NCBI RefSeq assembly: GCF_001895025.1
Contig: NZ_BCXI01000017.1
Location: 104,247 to 168,246, forward strand
Direction of reading: 5' to 3'
Source of the DNA: Rhodococcus zopfii NBRC 100606 = JCM 9919
GTDB taxonomy: Bacteria; Actinomycetota; Actinomycetes; Mycobacteriales; Mycobacteriaceae
DNA: 64,000 nucleotides
A model generated the notes under the pieces. That model was given only the letters and a program-made list of their open reading frames with translations, had not been told where the DNA came from and made no database searches. A program made the translations under genes and the position numbers. Position 1 is the stretch's first letter. Each line of letters starts with the position of its first letter. This document shows, in pieces, positions 35,523-47,723 of this stretch.

Positions 35523-35624
35523 GCCCTGGCAGGTTCCCGATAGTCGGTCCGGTCCCGGGCAGCTCTGTGACCGAACATCGAGGAGCGTCAGAGGACCAGA
35601 CCGAAACGGGATTACCCCCTCGAT

Positions 35625-35640
35625 AACGCCTCCGGGCGTT
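35625..35640 (+). terminator. weak hairpin between convergent genes
   Basis: AACGCC and GGCGTT form a perfect 6-bp stem with a TCCG tetraloop, between the nuclease gene and the end of the restriction cluster. No T-run follows. It could aid termination in either direction, with low certainty. Confidence 0.4.
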
Positions 35641-35663
35641 CACCGCCGATAGGCGCTCATATG

Positions 35664-38245
<2,582 letters not shown>

Positions 38246-38249
<4 letters not shown>

Positions 38250-39913
38250 TCGACGGCGTCCATCGGACGAACTACCTGCTCGACGAACGCGATTTCGTCC
38301 TCGGAGAGGCCGTAGTAGGTGTAGAGATCGTCGTCCGTCCACTGCTGCGTCCACTCTTGCATTGGGACGAAGCTGTAGACCTTGCGCGTGACGTGCTGAC
38401 TCGACTTGTTGAGGAGGATAAGGAGGCGCGTTAGTCGGCAGCGAAGGTACGACAGGGCGCTTTCGGCCTCGGCCTTTGAGCCGAAGGGGCCGATACAGAG
38501 GTAGGTTTCCGAAGAGACGCTTCCGGGTTCCCCTAGGAACGGCGTACTAATGATCCTGTGAGGATAGGTGTCCTTGTTGCCGGTCCCTGGAGCCGCGTAC
38601 CCCACAAAAAGCTTCCACTTGTCGATGAGATGGGAACCATTCGGTAGCGACTCCCTGCCGACCCATCCGGTACCGCCGTTCTGGTGAATCCGTAGGTCTC
38701 CGGGGCGCTTGGTCGCCTTGCCCTTGAACGTCGTTTCCAGCCCGAACGGCTTTCGGGAACTGACGAGTTGATCGAATCGCCTTCCCTCCGGGAGGGCGAG
38801 GGATTGATCCTGCCCGGTCTCGACTGCGATGACCTTGCGGAGAATGGACAGACCTTCGTTGAAGCGGATGAAGACATCCGCACCCGGTTCGAGGAGCGGA
38901 CGCGTTGCGGTTGTTGTAGGCCAGTCCTTGAAGTGAGTCGTGACTTTACAGAGCCCGGGGTGGTCGCGGTCCCAGAGGAAGTAGCAAACTCCGCCCTTGA
39001 GTCCGACTCCTGGGAATACGTCGGACGCGCTGAGGTAGTCGTTGATTGCCCGTATGCGGTCATCGTTGATCATGGACTCCCTGAACTCATCGAGCCCTTT
39101 GCCGCCGGCGAACCAGCGTGACGGAACGATCATCGACAGGAAACGCGGTTCCAATTTCTTTGCTTGCTCGACGAACAACTGGTAGATCGGTGCCGCACTT
39201 GTGCCGTGCCCACCGTCGCTGAGCTGGTAAGGCGGGTTGCCGATGATGACGTCGAACTGCATGGTGTCTCCGAACAGCTCGGCAATGCGAGCGGTGATGT
39301 TGTCGGTGTGGATGAACGCGTAAGCGTGGGTCTCGAGATCGTCGCCACGTGCGTAGTCGTCTTCGCCAGCGCCGCAGTAGACGCATCTACGGTTGGTCTG
39401 GACGGTGATCTCCTCGCCGGTAAGCGGGTCGGCACGGAACTCCCGTTTGCCGCCTCCCCAGGTGTGTTCGGTGCGCTCGAACCAGATGTTGCCGTCCTCG
39501 GTGGTAAAGGATTTGGCGACGGAGTGCGGGCCATTGGCGAACTTGGAGCAGTAGACGCTGCGGCGAGCCAGGAGCGCGGTGAGCTGGGTGATACCGATGC
39601 CATAGAGCTGCCGAGTGAGGATATGGTCGACGCGCTCAGCCAAGTCTGGAATGACGAGGGCGAGACCTCCGATAAGTCTGCGAGCGATCTCCCGAAGAAA
39701 GACTCCAGACTTGGTGAACGGGTCCAGGAATGTGACGTTCGGGTTCGCCCAGATGTTTGCGCCGTTGTTGGCATCGGCCCACGTCTCCGCAAGGAGGTCG
39801 AGGATGGTGTTCGCCATCTCCGGTGGGGTGAATACCTCATCATTGGAGAGGTTCGCGATGCAGGTCAGGACGTCGGGGTTGTGTCCACGCAAGGTGAAGG
39901 GTGCCTGGCTCAC
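38246..39913 (-). CDS. Eco57I-type N6-adenine methyltransferase, catalytic half
   Basis: The 555-residue product has a motif I-like TFLDPFTKSGVFL (61-73), catalytic NPPY (226-229) after DVIIG, and a zinc-like CVYC near 177-180. The C-terminal 250 residues look like a target-recognition domain with KWKLFVGYAAPGTG. Methylation of adenine in a specific DNA site is the family role. It overlaps both neighbours by 4 bp. The gene just upstream has a good motif I but no NPPY, so the two may form one split enzyme. The start is an ATG at 39913 inside the ATGA overlap. Confidence 0.9.
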
Positions 39914-40560
39914 GTGGTGCTCACTTCAGCGATGTCGCGAACCGTCATCGTCGGATATGTCTTGGCCGGAGTGAAAAGGTCCTGTCCAAGGTCCTGGAAC
40001 AGCGATCCCTCCGCCTCATATGCGGCGCGCTGGGTCAGATCGTCGTAGCGGAAGTCGCGGCGCTGAAACTTGCCCTTTCCGAGGTAGCCCCATTCGGGGA
40101 ACGTGATCGGGCGTCCGCTTGGCAGGGTCATCGTCAGGGCGTCGCCCTGCACGATGTTGACAGCGAGCACGACGCGGGCGGCCCGAGCCCACTCGTCTTC
40201 GTCCTCGACGCCGAGGAAGGCGCTAAAGATTTCGGCTAGGTTGCCCCGACACTCTTCGGCGTTATCGGCGAGCAGTTCGATGCCGTAGGTGCACATGAGG
40301 GCGAACAGCGCGTAGTGGCGCTTCTCGAAATCACTCTTACCGTGCCGAGCCTGCACGGTGGCGAGTTTGCGAGCGAGGACAGGAATGAGGAAGTTGCCAG
40401 CCCCGCAGGCAGGTTCCAGCACGCGCGAATCGATGCGCTCGGACTCCGCCTTAACGAGGTCAAGCATGTCCTCCACCATCCAGGCAGGGGTGAAGACCTC
40501 GCCGTGGTCGATGACGCGTTGCTTGGACTTGACCAGGCTCTCTGCGTCGCGCAGGTTCAT
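39910..40560 (-). CDS. N6-methyltransferase SAM-binding half
   Basis: The 216-residue product has an EVFTP opening shared with the next gene and a clean SAM motif I (LEPACGAGNFL, 48-58). It lacks an NPPY motif and ends where the catalytic half would begin. A complete enzyme of this family is about 500 residues, so this looks like a detached N-terminal half or a regulatory paralogue. The ATG at 40560 follows TGAGGAA at good spacing and heads the three-gene operon. It overlaps the next gene by 4 bp. Complex formation with its neighbour is inference. Confidence 0.85.
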   Translation of the reverse strand: MNLRDAESLVKSKQRVIDHGEVFTPAWMVEDMLDLVKAESERIDSRVLEPACGAGNFLIPVLARKLATVQARHGKSDFEKRHYALFALMCTYGIELLADNAEECRGNLAEIFSAFLGVEDEDEWARAARVVLAVNIVQGDALTMTLPSGRPITFPEWGYLGKGKFQRRDFRYDDLTQRAAYEAEGSLFQDLGQDLFTPAKTYPTMTVRDIAEVSTT

Positions 40561-40754
40561 TGGGCGTTCCTCATTTCATGTTCGTCTCCGTCAGATTAAG
40601 CGCCCGTCCAGAGAGGGCGGAACTCGCCCGATAAACCTGATGAGTTCGGTGCGTGCTAGCAGACAACAGCGACCTACCGCAGGTGGCGCGCATCAGCATG
40701 CAAGGTGTTGAGTTCGTTCCGGAGTCCTCGCCAACACCTATCGATGCCGGCCCA

Positions 40755-41324
40755 TCAGAACAAGGTTCCTTGCGAATCCCCCGGATTGATCTTCGCGTGG
40801 AGCAGTGCTTCTGCGTCATACCCGTCCCGCAACGCCTCACGGATGGCGAGAGACCGCTCGTAGCGCGTGCGTCCCTGTCCGTCGAATAGTGCATGACCGG
40901 CCAGCCGGCCGAGAGCGATCGCGTAGCGCACGTTCTCGCTGTGCGTGGACTCCACCAGATGCTCAGGCCCGACGCGCACACACAGCGGCTCATTGCACTT
41001 GTGCTCGCAGACCACATCCGGCGCCAGAGGCCCATGCACCAGCTCCACCGAGAAGCGATGCGCGAGCATCGTGCGTTGTCGGTTCTGTCGTTGGAAGTTG
41101 AACCGGCCGTACCCGTCGGGCGCACTGATCGCACCGACCCAGTACCAACACGTCGGGGACTTGACGACCTTCGACCAGAACGCCGCGATGTTCGCCTTCG
41201 ACGGGCGGAGCGAGTTGTCCACCACTCGGACCCGCCGCGTTCGATCTTCCGACTCATCAGCGACGAACTCGACGTCGAGATCCGGGAACCCGATGTCGAG
41301 CGCGGGTTCCACATCGTCAGTCAT
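40755..41324 (-). CDS. HNH endonuclease
   Basis: The 189-residue product has CWYWVGAISAPDGYGRF near 65-80, LAHRFSVELVHGP near 95-105, then CEHKCNEPLCVRVGPEHL. The Cys/His positions and the N/H segment match HNH_3-type homing and phage nucleases. It probably cuts or nicks double-stranded DNA. The ATG at 41324 follows 10 bp after the stop of the coiled-coil gene, so they share a transcript. The restriction operon starts about 190 bp further left. It may belong to the restriction module or be a free-standing homing gene. Confidence 0.85.
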   Translation of the reverse strand: MTDDVEPALDIGFPDLDVEFVADESEDRTRRVRVVDNSLRPSKANIAAFWSKVVKSPTCWYWVGAISAPDGYGRFNFQRQNRQRTMLAHRFSVELVHGPLAPDVVCEHKCNEPLCVRVGPEHLVESTHSENVRYAIALGRLAGHALFDGQGRTRYERSLAIREALRDGYDAEALLHAKINPGDSQGTLF

Positions 41325-41334
41325 GACCGCAGCA

Positions 41335-41898
41335 TCATGACGCCGCAGGCGCCGTCTGCTTGTCGTCCTGCTTGTCTTCGGACGAGGATGCAGCCGACTC
41401 GGCGGCATCGGCGACACCGAGATCTGCCTTGGCTTGCATGATGAGCTTCTTCGCCTCGCGGGTGCTCACGCCGAGCAACGGTGCCAGCTCCGACGCCGAG
41501 GCGCTGCGACTGAACGTCACGATCGCTTCCGCGTACTCGCGCAGCAGCGATGATTCCTGCTCGCGCTCCTGCGGAGTCAACGTCTCCGTGCCGGCTTCCA
41601 TCTGCCGTTGGATCTCGGCGATCTTCGCCGCGTACTGCTCTTGGATCTTCTTGATGCGACGATCCCGGGTCTGCTCGAGCCGTTCGATCTTCTTCAGCGG
41701 AGCCTGTGCCCGAGAGGCGACCGTTGCTTCGAGCTTGGACAGCTTGTCGGTCGCTTCGTGGATGGGGCCGGCCAGCGTTTCGAGTTCCGCCTGACGGGCG
41801 AGCAGTCGCTCCCGTTGACGGCGGGCGTTTTCCCGAACGTTCGGCGTCGTGTGCGGACGAAGTGAGCGGCGAGATGCCGAGTGGGACGTCGAGGCCAT
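41335..41898 (-). CDS. coiled-coil protein with HTH-like C-terminus
   Basis: The 187-residue product is basic at its N-terminus (RRSLRPHTTPNVRENARRQ). It has a coiled coil from about 35 to 110 (EQTRDRRIKKIQEQY) and an HTH-like segment ASELAPLLGVSTREAKKLIM near 140-160. It could be a DNA-binding accessory or partition-like factor. The ATG at 41898 has no strong ribosome site. It lies back-to-back with the relaxase gene, facing the inverted repeat at 42029, so it may bind that control region. Function is inference. Confidence 0.75.
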   Translation of the reverse strand: MASTSHSASRRSLRPHTTPNVRENARRQRERLLARQAELETLAGPIHEATDKLSKLEATVASRAQAPLKKIERLEQTRDRRIKKIQEQYAAKIAEIQRQMEAGTETLTPQEREQESSLLREYAEAIVTFSRSASASELAPLLGVSTREAKKLIMQAKADLGVADAAESAASSSEDKQDDKQTAPAAS

Positions 41899-42028
41899 GG
41901 GCCGGAGTGTAGCGGCTCGCGCCGGTCGCGGGGCGGCCGACGCTCGGAATCTAGGACGCTCCATCGACGTCCAGATCCGGTCACCACACCGGCAAAGATT
42001 GACGCCCACTCGCCCAACATACGCAGCT

Positions 42029-42069
42029 CCGAGGTCTGACAGGACCATCGAGGTCCTGTCAGACCTCGG
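42029..42069. promoter_or_regulatory. perfect 18-bp inverted repeat, oriT or operator candidate
   Basis: CCGAGGTCTGACAGGACC (42029-42046) pairs perfectly with its mirror at 42052-42069 across ATCGA. It lies between the divergent coiled-coil and relaxase genes, 76 bp before the relaxase start. MobF oriT sites sit beside the relaxase gene and hold inverted repeats next to the nick. A repressor site is the alternative. Confidence 0.65.
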
Positions 42070-42101
42070 ACCGAACTCCGTTCGCCAAAAAGAGCTCTAC
42101 A

Positions 42102-42121
42102 CACCTTATGCACTAAAGGTG
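42102..42121. promoter_or_regulatory. second inverted repeat in the relaxase control region
   Basis: CACCTT and AAGGTG form 6-bp arms around ATGCACTA, just before the relaxase promoter. It could be the nic-proximal repeat of oriT or an operator, since it overlaps the position of a -35 region. Confidence 0.4.
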
Positions 42122-42129
42122 CGACGTGG

Positions 42130-42135
42130 CATAAT
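42130..42135 (+). promoter_or_regulatory. -10 box of the relaxase gene
   Basis: CATAAT, with a GGC before it, ends 10 bp before the relaxase ATG. There is no ribosome site between, so the transcript is probably leaderless or has a very short leader. The inverted repeats upstream could allow autoregulation. Confidence 0.5.
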
Positions 42136-42145
42136 CGGCGCCGTG

Positions 42146-45100
42146 ATGACCGTCCACAAGCTCAATGCTGGGGACGGCTATGTCTATCTCACCAAGCATG
42201 TCGCCAAGGGCGACGCCACCGAGTCCCGCAAGCCCGATGCGGTCGATTACTACGTCGCGAAGGGCACTCCGCCCGGCATCTGGTGCGGCAAATTGGCCGA
42301 GAAGGTCGGTGTCGAGGTCGGCACCGAGGTCACCGAATCTGCGATGCGGTCGGTGTTCGGTGCGGCCCGCACCCCGAACGCCTTGGACACCAGGCCCGGC
42401 CCCGGAGCGTCGGCCGAAGTGCACCTGAACTGGTCCAGGGAGACCGCCCTCGGGCGGGCGTTTTCGTGGTTCGAGAACAGCCAGGAGTACGTCAACGACG
42501 TCGAGGACCTGTGCAGCGCGTACAAGGCGCAGCACGGCGAGTACCCGACCACCGAGGCGAAGAAGGACATCCAGTTCGCCACCGCCCGCAAGCACCTAGG
42601 CCGCGAAAACGGTGAGAAGGCGGACCTGCTCAGCGACGAACAGGTGTGGCAGTTCATCACCGAGCAGTACAACAAGGCGCGTCAGCCGGTGGCCGGCTAC
42701 GACCTGGTGTTCACCCCGATGAAGTCCATCTCGTTGCTGTGGGGCCTCGGCGACGCGCAGGTCAAGGCCGCGGTCGAAGAAGCGCACAAGCAGGCCGTGG
42801 ACGAAGCGTTGGAGTGGATCGAAGATCAGGTGATCTACACCCGCCGCGGGAAGGGCGGTGAGCGCAAGGTCAAGGCCGAAGGGCTGTTGATCGCCCGGTT
42901 CGATCACTTCGACAATCGCGCTGCGGACCCGAACCTGCACACCCACAGCGCGGTGCTCAATCGTGTCTATGCCGAAGGCCGATGGACCACCATCGACGGG
43001 TCGATTCTCTACAAGGCGAACGTCGCGGCGTCGGAGAAGTACAACACCCGCGTGGCCGATCTGGTGGCCCGCACGCTCGGTGTCACCTTCGCCCCGAGAG
43101 CGGATACACCGGTCGGCAAGCAACCGGTCTACGAGGTCGACGGCATCCCACCGTCCCTGATCGAGGAGTTCTCCCGCCGCGCCGCGATCGAGGCACGCCA
43201 GGAAGAACTGGCCCGCGACTACAAGACCCGCTACGGCAAGAATCCACCGAAGAAGGTGCAGTACGCCCACGCGCAACAGGCCACCCTCGACACCCGCAAC
43301 GCGAAGAATCCCCCACGTTCCCTGGCCGAGTTGCGGGCCGAATGGCGTGAGCGGGCCGAGGCGATTCTCGCCGGGAACAATCCCGCAGAGCTAGTCGAAT
43401 CTGTCCGCGGTGAACGTGACCGCCGACCGGTGTTGACTCCGCAACAGGTGCCGGCCCTCGTCGACGAGGTCGTCGAGACGCTCTCGCACAAGGTCGGGTC
43501 GTGGACGGTGTTCTCGGTGACCGCCGAGATCGAGAGACGACTGCGAGAGTTCAGTTTCGCCGACGACGAGCAGCTGCGCGCCATTCACGATGATGCACTC
43601 GAACTCGCCCTGCGCGACTACTGCCTGCCCATCGACGTCGAGGAATACCACCTGCCCGAGCGGATCAGCGACCGCATCGAGCGGGGGCGGCGGCGCAGTC
43701 TGCTGGTCGATCGCGCGCAGATGCGCTACACCGCTCAATCGGTTCTCGACGCCGAGGACTTCATGCGCCAGCAGGCCGACACCGGCGACGAACACACCGT
43801 GGATGACCGGATCATCCGCCGCACGTTGCGCCGGATCGAGCAGGCGAACGGGCACGAGCTCGGTGCCGATCAGCTCGCGATGATCACCCACTTCCTCACC
43901 GCCCGCACGCGTGTGGCCGTGGCGGTCGGGGCGGCCGGCGCCGGCAAGACCACCGCGGCCACCGTGATCGCCCGCGCCTGGGAAGCGGTCAACGGAAACG
44001 TCCTCGCCCTGGGGCCGTCGGCCCGGGCCGCCGAAGTGCTCGGTGAGGAAATTTCGGTGGAGGGACGCACCATCGCCGACGTGCTCACCCGCCACCGCGT
44101 CGGCATCCCGACCGGCATCGGCAGGGGTGATCTTCTGCTGGTGGACGAGGCGGGCATGGCCTCGGCCCGCGACCTGGCGGACCTGACGCGCATCGCCACC
44201 GACGCCGGGGCGGTGGTGCGTTTGCTGGGCGATCCGCAGCAGCTCGCCTCCGTCGAGGCCGGTGGTGTGTTGCGGGATCTGGCCGATCGCACCAACGCCC
44301 CGTTCCTGCGCAAGGTCCACCGTTTCGCCACCGTTGGTGAGGCCGAGGCGAGCCTGCAATTGCGCAAGGGCGATGTGACGGTGCTCGAGTGGTACGAGCA
44401 GAACAATCGCATCCGGCAGGGCATGGCGCACGAGCTGGCCGATCTGGTCTTCGACGCCTACGTCGCCGATGTCGAGGCCGGCCAGGTCGCGTTGATGGTC
44501 GCCCCGACCAACGATCTGGTGCGCCAGCTCAACGAGAAGGCCGCCGCCTACTACCGCGCAGGCGGCACCGTCACCGGCCCCGGCATCGTCCTCGCGGACG
44601 GTCTCGAGGCCGCGGTCGGGGACGTGGTGGTCACACGGAAGAACAATTCCAAGTACGTCGTGAAGGACTCCGACGGCAAGAAGGCCGGTCGGGTGAAGAA
44701 CGGCGACCTGTGGACCGTGGCCGCAATCGGCGCCGACGGCTCGCTGCGGCTGCGCAACAACATCAGCGGCGGGCAGGTCACCGTCGCCGCCGACTACATC
44801 ACCGACAACGTGCAACTCGGCTACGCGACCACCGTGCACCGCTCGCAGGGCATGACGGTGGGAAGCTGCCACGTGCTCGCCGGGGCGAACATGGATCGCC
44901 AGTCGCTGTACGTGGCGCTCAGCCGCGGCAAGCACACCAACATCGTCTACGCCGCCCACGACGAGCTGCCCGACTGGGACTTCGAACATCACCCCGACGA
45001 GCATCCCGGTGCGATGGGGTTGCTGGCGAAGATCATCGCTCGCGACGGCTCGCAGCGCACCGTGCATCAGATGATCGAGGACGAACAGCGCAAGGCCGCG

Positions 45101-46423
45101 TCCTGGTCGACGATCACCAACAGCTACATGCTGGCCCTCGGGGAGCTGTACGAGGACTACACCGAACAGCTGCTCAGCCGGATTCTCACCGACGAGCAGT
45201 TCGGCTGGGTGCACGGCCTCGGCGGGTGGGATCAGATCGTCACCTACGTCGCCCGGTCGGAAACGTTCGGCTGGGACACCGAGGCCCTGCTGCGCCAGGC
45301 AGCGTCGGTGATGAGCGCCGAAGGCAAGGCCGGGCGGATCGACACCGACCGCAACTCCCCCGGCCGGGTCATCGCCCGCGCCCTGAAAGAGCGCATCGAT
45401 GCCGAGGACGGAGCGCGGCTGCCGCGCCGCCGCACCGACGCGGTGGCCGCCTACCGCGTGCCCGCGCTGACCGAGGCCGCGGCCGACACCGATCCGATCC
45501 TCGCCGCCTACGCCCGCTCGTGCGAGCAGCAGATGCACGCGTTCATCGACTCCTACACCACCGCCGCACTCGAACGTAGCGCCCCGTGGATCGTCGCCGT
45601 CGGCCAGCGGGGAACGGACCCTCGTCGGGTGCGACTGTGGGAGTCCACGGTGCGGGAGATCGCGATCTCGCGGGTGCTGGCCGACGCCCCCGTCGACGAG
45701 AACGACCCGATGGCGTATCTGCGTGAGGCACGCAAGACGACGATCGCGGCGAACATCGAGCGACTGAACCGGCCCGCCCCGGCCACCGACGAGGTGGTCG
45801 GTCCGTACGCCCGCTACACCGACGCCGAACTGAATTCGGCACGGGCGCTCAGCCGGGGCCGGCTCACCGAAGACGCGATGTTGCTGTCGTTAGCGAAGGA
45901 CGAGCTCGACCGGGCACGAGGCGAGGCGTCCGCTCTCGGAGCCGTCGAGCGGTCCCTGGCGCAGGTCGAGATCGACGAACGCAACATCGCGGCGGTGCGT
46001 GCTGCCCGCGCCCGCCTCGACGCGCTGACTCGTTCCCCGCAGGCCACCGAACAGCAGATCGATGCCGCTCGCGCCGCCGTGGCCGCAGCCGAACAGGTGG
46101 CACCACTCGAGCGTCGCTGGGCCGTGATCGAACGCGGCGCCCAGCACTACCGGGCTGCCGAAGCTGCCAAGGCCCGCGCCCGCGCCACCGACGACCAGGC
46201 CCTCGGCCGGATCACCGACCGCATCACCCGACTCGAAGAATCGATTGCCACCGAACGCACCATCCTCGGTCAGATCGACGCCGAACTCGCCCGCCGCAAC
46301 GCCGGCGGAACCGACTACACCACCGGCAACCCGACGCGACAGACCCAGGCGGACTCGTCGGCGAACGCCCCTATCGACCGCGACCCGCTCGAACACGACA
46401 CCGGTCCAGAACGGGAACTGTAA
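42146..46423 (+). CDS. traA: MobF-family relaxase/helicase
   Basis: The 1,425-residue product has an N-terminal relaxase with candidate catalytic tyrosines (Y12, Y14), a YYVAKG segment, and the metal-binding triad HFDNRAADPNLHTH (H254, H265, H267). A RecD-like helicase follows with GAAGAGKT near 596-603, DEAGM near 665 and the late motifs GYATTVHRSQG and YVALSRGKH. A coiled-coil C-terminal third (about 1200-1400) resembles TraA relaxases of actinobacteria. It nicks oriT, stays covalently on the 5' end and unwinds the strand for transfer. The ATG at 42146 starts right after a -10-like CATAAT; earlier in-frame codons are non-native. The gene symbol is by family. Confidence 0.93.
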   Translation: MTVHKLNAGDGYVYLTKHVAKGDATESRKPDAVDYYVAKGTPPGIWCGKLAEKVGVEVGTEVTESAMRSVFGAARTPNALDTRPGPGASAEVHLNWSRETALGRAFSWFENSQEYVNDVEDLCSAYKAQHGEYPTTEAKKDIQFATARKHLGRENGEKADLLSDEQVWQFITEQYNKARQPVAGYDLVFTPMKSISLLWGLGDAQVKAAVEEAHKQAVDEALEWIEDQVIYTRRGKGGERKVKAEGLLIARFDHFDNRAADPNLHTHSAVLNRVYAEGRWTTIDGSILYKANVAASEKYNTRVADLVARTLGVTFAPRADTPVGKQPVYEVDGIPPSLIEEFSRRAAIEARQEELARDYKTRYGKNPPKKVQYAHAQQATLDTRNAKNPPRSLAELRAEWRERAEAILAGNNPAELVESVRGERDRRPVLTPQQVPALVDEVVETLSHKVGSWTVFSVTAEIERRLREFSFADDEQLRAIHDDALELALRDYCLPIDVEEYHLPERISDRIERGRRRSLLVDRAQMRYTAQSVLDAEDFMRQQADTGDEHTVDDRIIRRTLRRIEQANGHELGADQLAMITHFLTARTRVAVAVGAAGAGKTTAATVIARAWEAVNGNVLALGPSARAAEVLGEEISVEGRTIADVLTRHRVGIPTGIGRGDLLLVDEAGMASARDLADLTRIATDAGAVVRLLGDPQQLASVEAGGVLRDLADRTNAPFLRKVHRFATVGEAEASLQLRKGDVTVLEWYEQNNRIRQGMAHELADLVFDAYVADVEAGQVALMVAPTNDLVRQLNEKAAAYYRAGGTVTGPGIVLADGLEAAVGDVVVTRKNNSKYVVKDSDGKKAGRVKNGDLWTVAAIGADGSLRLRNNISGGQVTVAADYITDNVQLGYATTVHRSQGMTVGSCHVLAGANMDRQSLYVALSRGKHTNIVYAAHDELPDWDFEHHPDEHPGAMGLLAKIIARDGSQRTVHQMIEDEQRKAASWSTITNSYMLALGELYEDYTEQLLSRILTDEQFGWVHGLGGWDQIVTYVARSETFGWDTEALLRQAASVMSAEGKAGRIDTDRNSPGRVIARALKERIDAEDGARLPRRRTDAVAAYRVPALTEAAADTDPILAAYARSCEQQMHAFIDSYTTAALERSAPWIVAVGQRGTDPRRVRLWESTVREIAISRVLADAPVDENDPMAYLREARKTTIAANIERLNRPAPATDEVVGPYARYTDAELNSARALSRGRLTEDAMLLSLAKDELDRARGEASALGAVERSLAQVEIDERNIAAVRAARARLDALTRSPQATEQQIDAARAAVAAAEQVAPLERRWAVIERGAQHYRAAEAAKARARATDDQALGRITDRITRLEESIATERTILGQIDAELARRNAGGTDYTTGNPTRQTQADSSANAPIDRDPLEHDTGPEREL

Positions 46424-46471
46424 GCCCGCCGGCTACGACCCCCGACCCCGAATGGCACAAGGAGAACAACG

Positions 46472-47587
46472 ATGGCGGACAACGACCAGAAGCGACGGTT
46501 TCTGCGCAACCGCGGACGGTCGGCCCACCCCACCGACGCCTCGATTCCGCCGTCCTCGGAGACCGCGGCCCCGGCCGGTGTGCCGGCGGTGCCGCAGCGC
46601 AGGCCGGCCAGGGCGCAGGCCACCCAGGACGTTGTCGACCTCGTGGGTTTTCTCCGTGCAGCGGAGAATCGACGCGCTCAGGGCCGGCCGGCACCCACAC
46701 CGAAGTCGATGCGCGACGTTCTCGGTGCGTTCCGTGGACAGCCCGCGCAGCAGACCACCATCCAGGTTCTGGCAGCGGCAGCCACCACTCGACACCTGGG
46801 CGCGCAGTCGCAGAACACCCGCAGGTGGGAGCAGTTGGCGCAGGAGAATGCTGCGCGACTCGAAGCGCTGCGAGCACAGCAGTACCGCCAAGAACAGCAG
46901 CGGTATGTACAGGTGCAGATGCCCCCGGAGGAGATCCAGCGGCGCATGGCCGAGAAAGAAGCCGCCGACCGGGACAGCGACAATCGAGCCTTCGACGCAG
47001 CCGCAGCTCTCGCGTTGAGTTACGTCGCCGCCAGGAGTGTGCCGTCGTTCGACAAGCTCGCCGAACTGTCCGAACAGCACCTCTCGGTTGAACGGGCCTC
47101 GGAAGTGCCGGAATCGGTGACCGAATCCTTCGCCCGCGCCGCCGACGCCGACACCGTAGAGATGAACTTCGACAAGGCCGCGGACAGTTCGCCCGCGTTC
47201 AGCGGCCCTGATACACGCACCGAACCGGTGGTCGAAGGCCACGAAGCGGATGTATCCGACCAGCTCGAACGGGTCGAAGAACCCGCACCCACGAACCGCG
47301 GGGATCTGGGCAAGATCGGAGCGGTGCTCGAGTCCGCCGGCCGAGGTCTGGCCACCGCGGTCGGCCCGATCAACGGTGACGACGAAGTCGCCCCTCCCCT
47401 GTCACCCGTCAATCTGAACCAGCTCAGTCAGGAACTGCTCGATGCGATCGGTGCTGCGATGAGCAGCCACCCCCGGTCGGTGACCGAGATGCTCAACACC
47501 GAACGACGACCCGACCACACCAACGAGACCGCGTTCGTTCCCGACAATGGTGTCGAACACAGCCAGGAAGCGACACTCTCGTACTGA
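46472..47587 (+). CDS. conjugation-region protein downstream of the relaxase
   Basis: The 371-residue product is soluble and low in complexity at both ends. A helical centre (about 50-190) has QAQATQDVVDLVGFLRAAE and a Gln-rich coiled segment with QQYRQEQQRYVQV. The tail is acidic. No enzyme motif is seen. AAGGAGAACAACG precedes the ATG at 46472, 48 bp after the relaxase stop, so it is in the relaxase operon. A relaxosome accessory role is an inference from position. I do not recognise a family. Confidence 0.75.
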   Translation: MADNDQKRRFLRNRGRSAHPTDASIPPSSETAAPAGVPAVPQRRPARAQATQDVVDLVGFLRAAENRRAQGRPAPTPKSMRDVLGAFRGQPAQQTTIQVLAAAATTRHLGAQSQNTRRWEQLAQENAARLEALRAQQYRQEQQRYVQVQMPPEEIQRRMAEKEAADRDSDNRAFDAAAALALSYVAARSVPSFDKLAELSEQHLSVERASEVPESVTESFARAADADTVEMNFDKAADSSPAFSGPDTRTEPVVEGHEADVSDQLERVEEPAPTNRGDLGKIGAVLESAGRGLATAVGPINGDDEVAPPLSPVNLNQLSQELLDAIGAAMSSHPRSVTEMLNTERRPDHTNETAFVPDNGVEHSQEATLSY

Positions 47588-47640
47588 CCTGTTCCCGTCC
47601 CGATAGGGGGTAGTCGGACCGTGCTCATCGCCTCGGGTGT

Positions 47641-47668
47641 CCGTTACGCCTGGTTACGGACGTAACGG
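47641..47668. promoter_or_regulatory. inverted repeat upstream of the DUF2510 gene
   Basis: CCGTTACG (47641-47648) and CGTAACGG (47661-47668) are perfect 8-bp arms 12 bases apart, with GTTAC/GTAAC copies repeated nearby. It ends 55 bp before the ATG at 47724, in the promoter zone. An operator for a dimeric regulator is likely. Confidence 0.5.
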
Positions 47669-47723
47669 TGAGGTAACTCGCGCACGATCTGCGTACAAAA
47701 CCAGAACGAAAGATCGATGCCTG

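Noticed and set aside
41849..42145. N-terminal extension of the relaxase frame
   Set aside because: It reads through the inverted repeats and promoter; MobF proteins begin close to the catalytic tyrosines, as at 42146.
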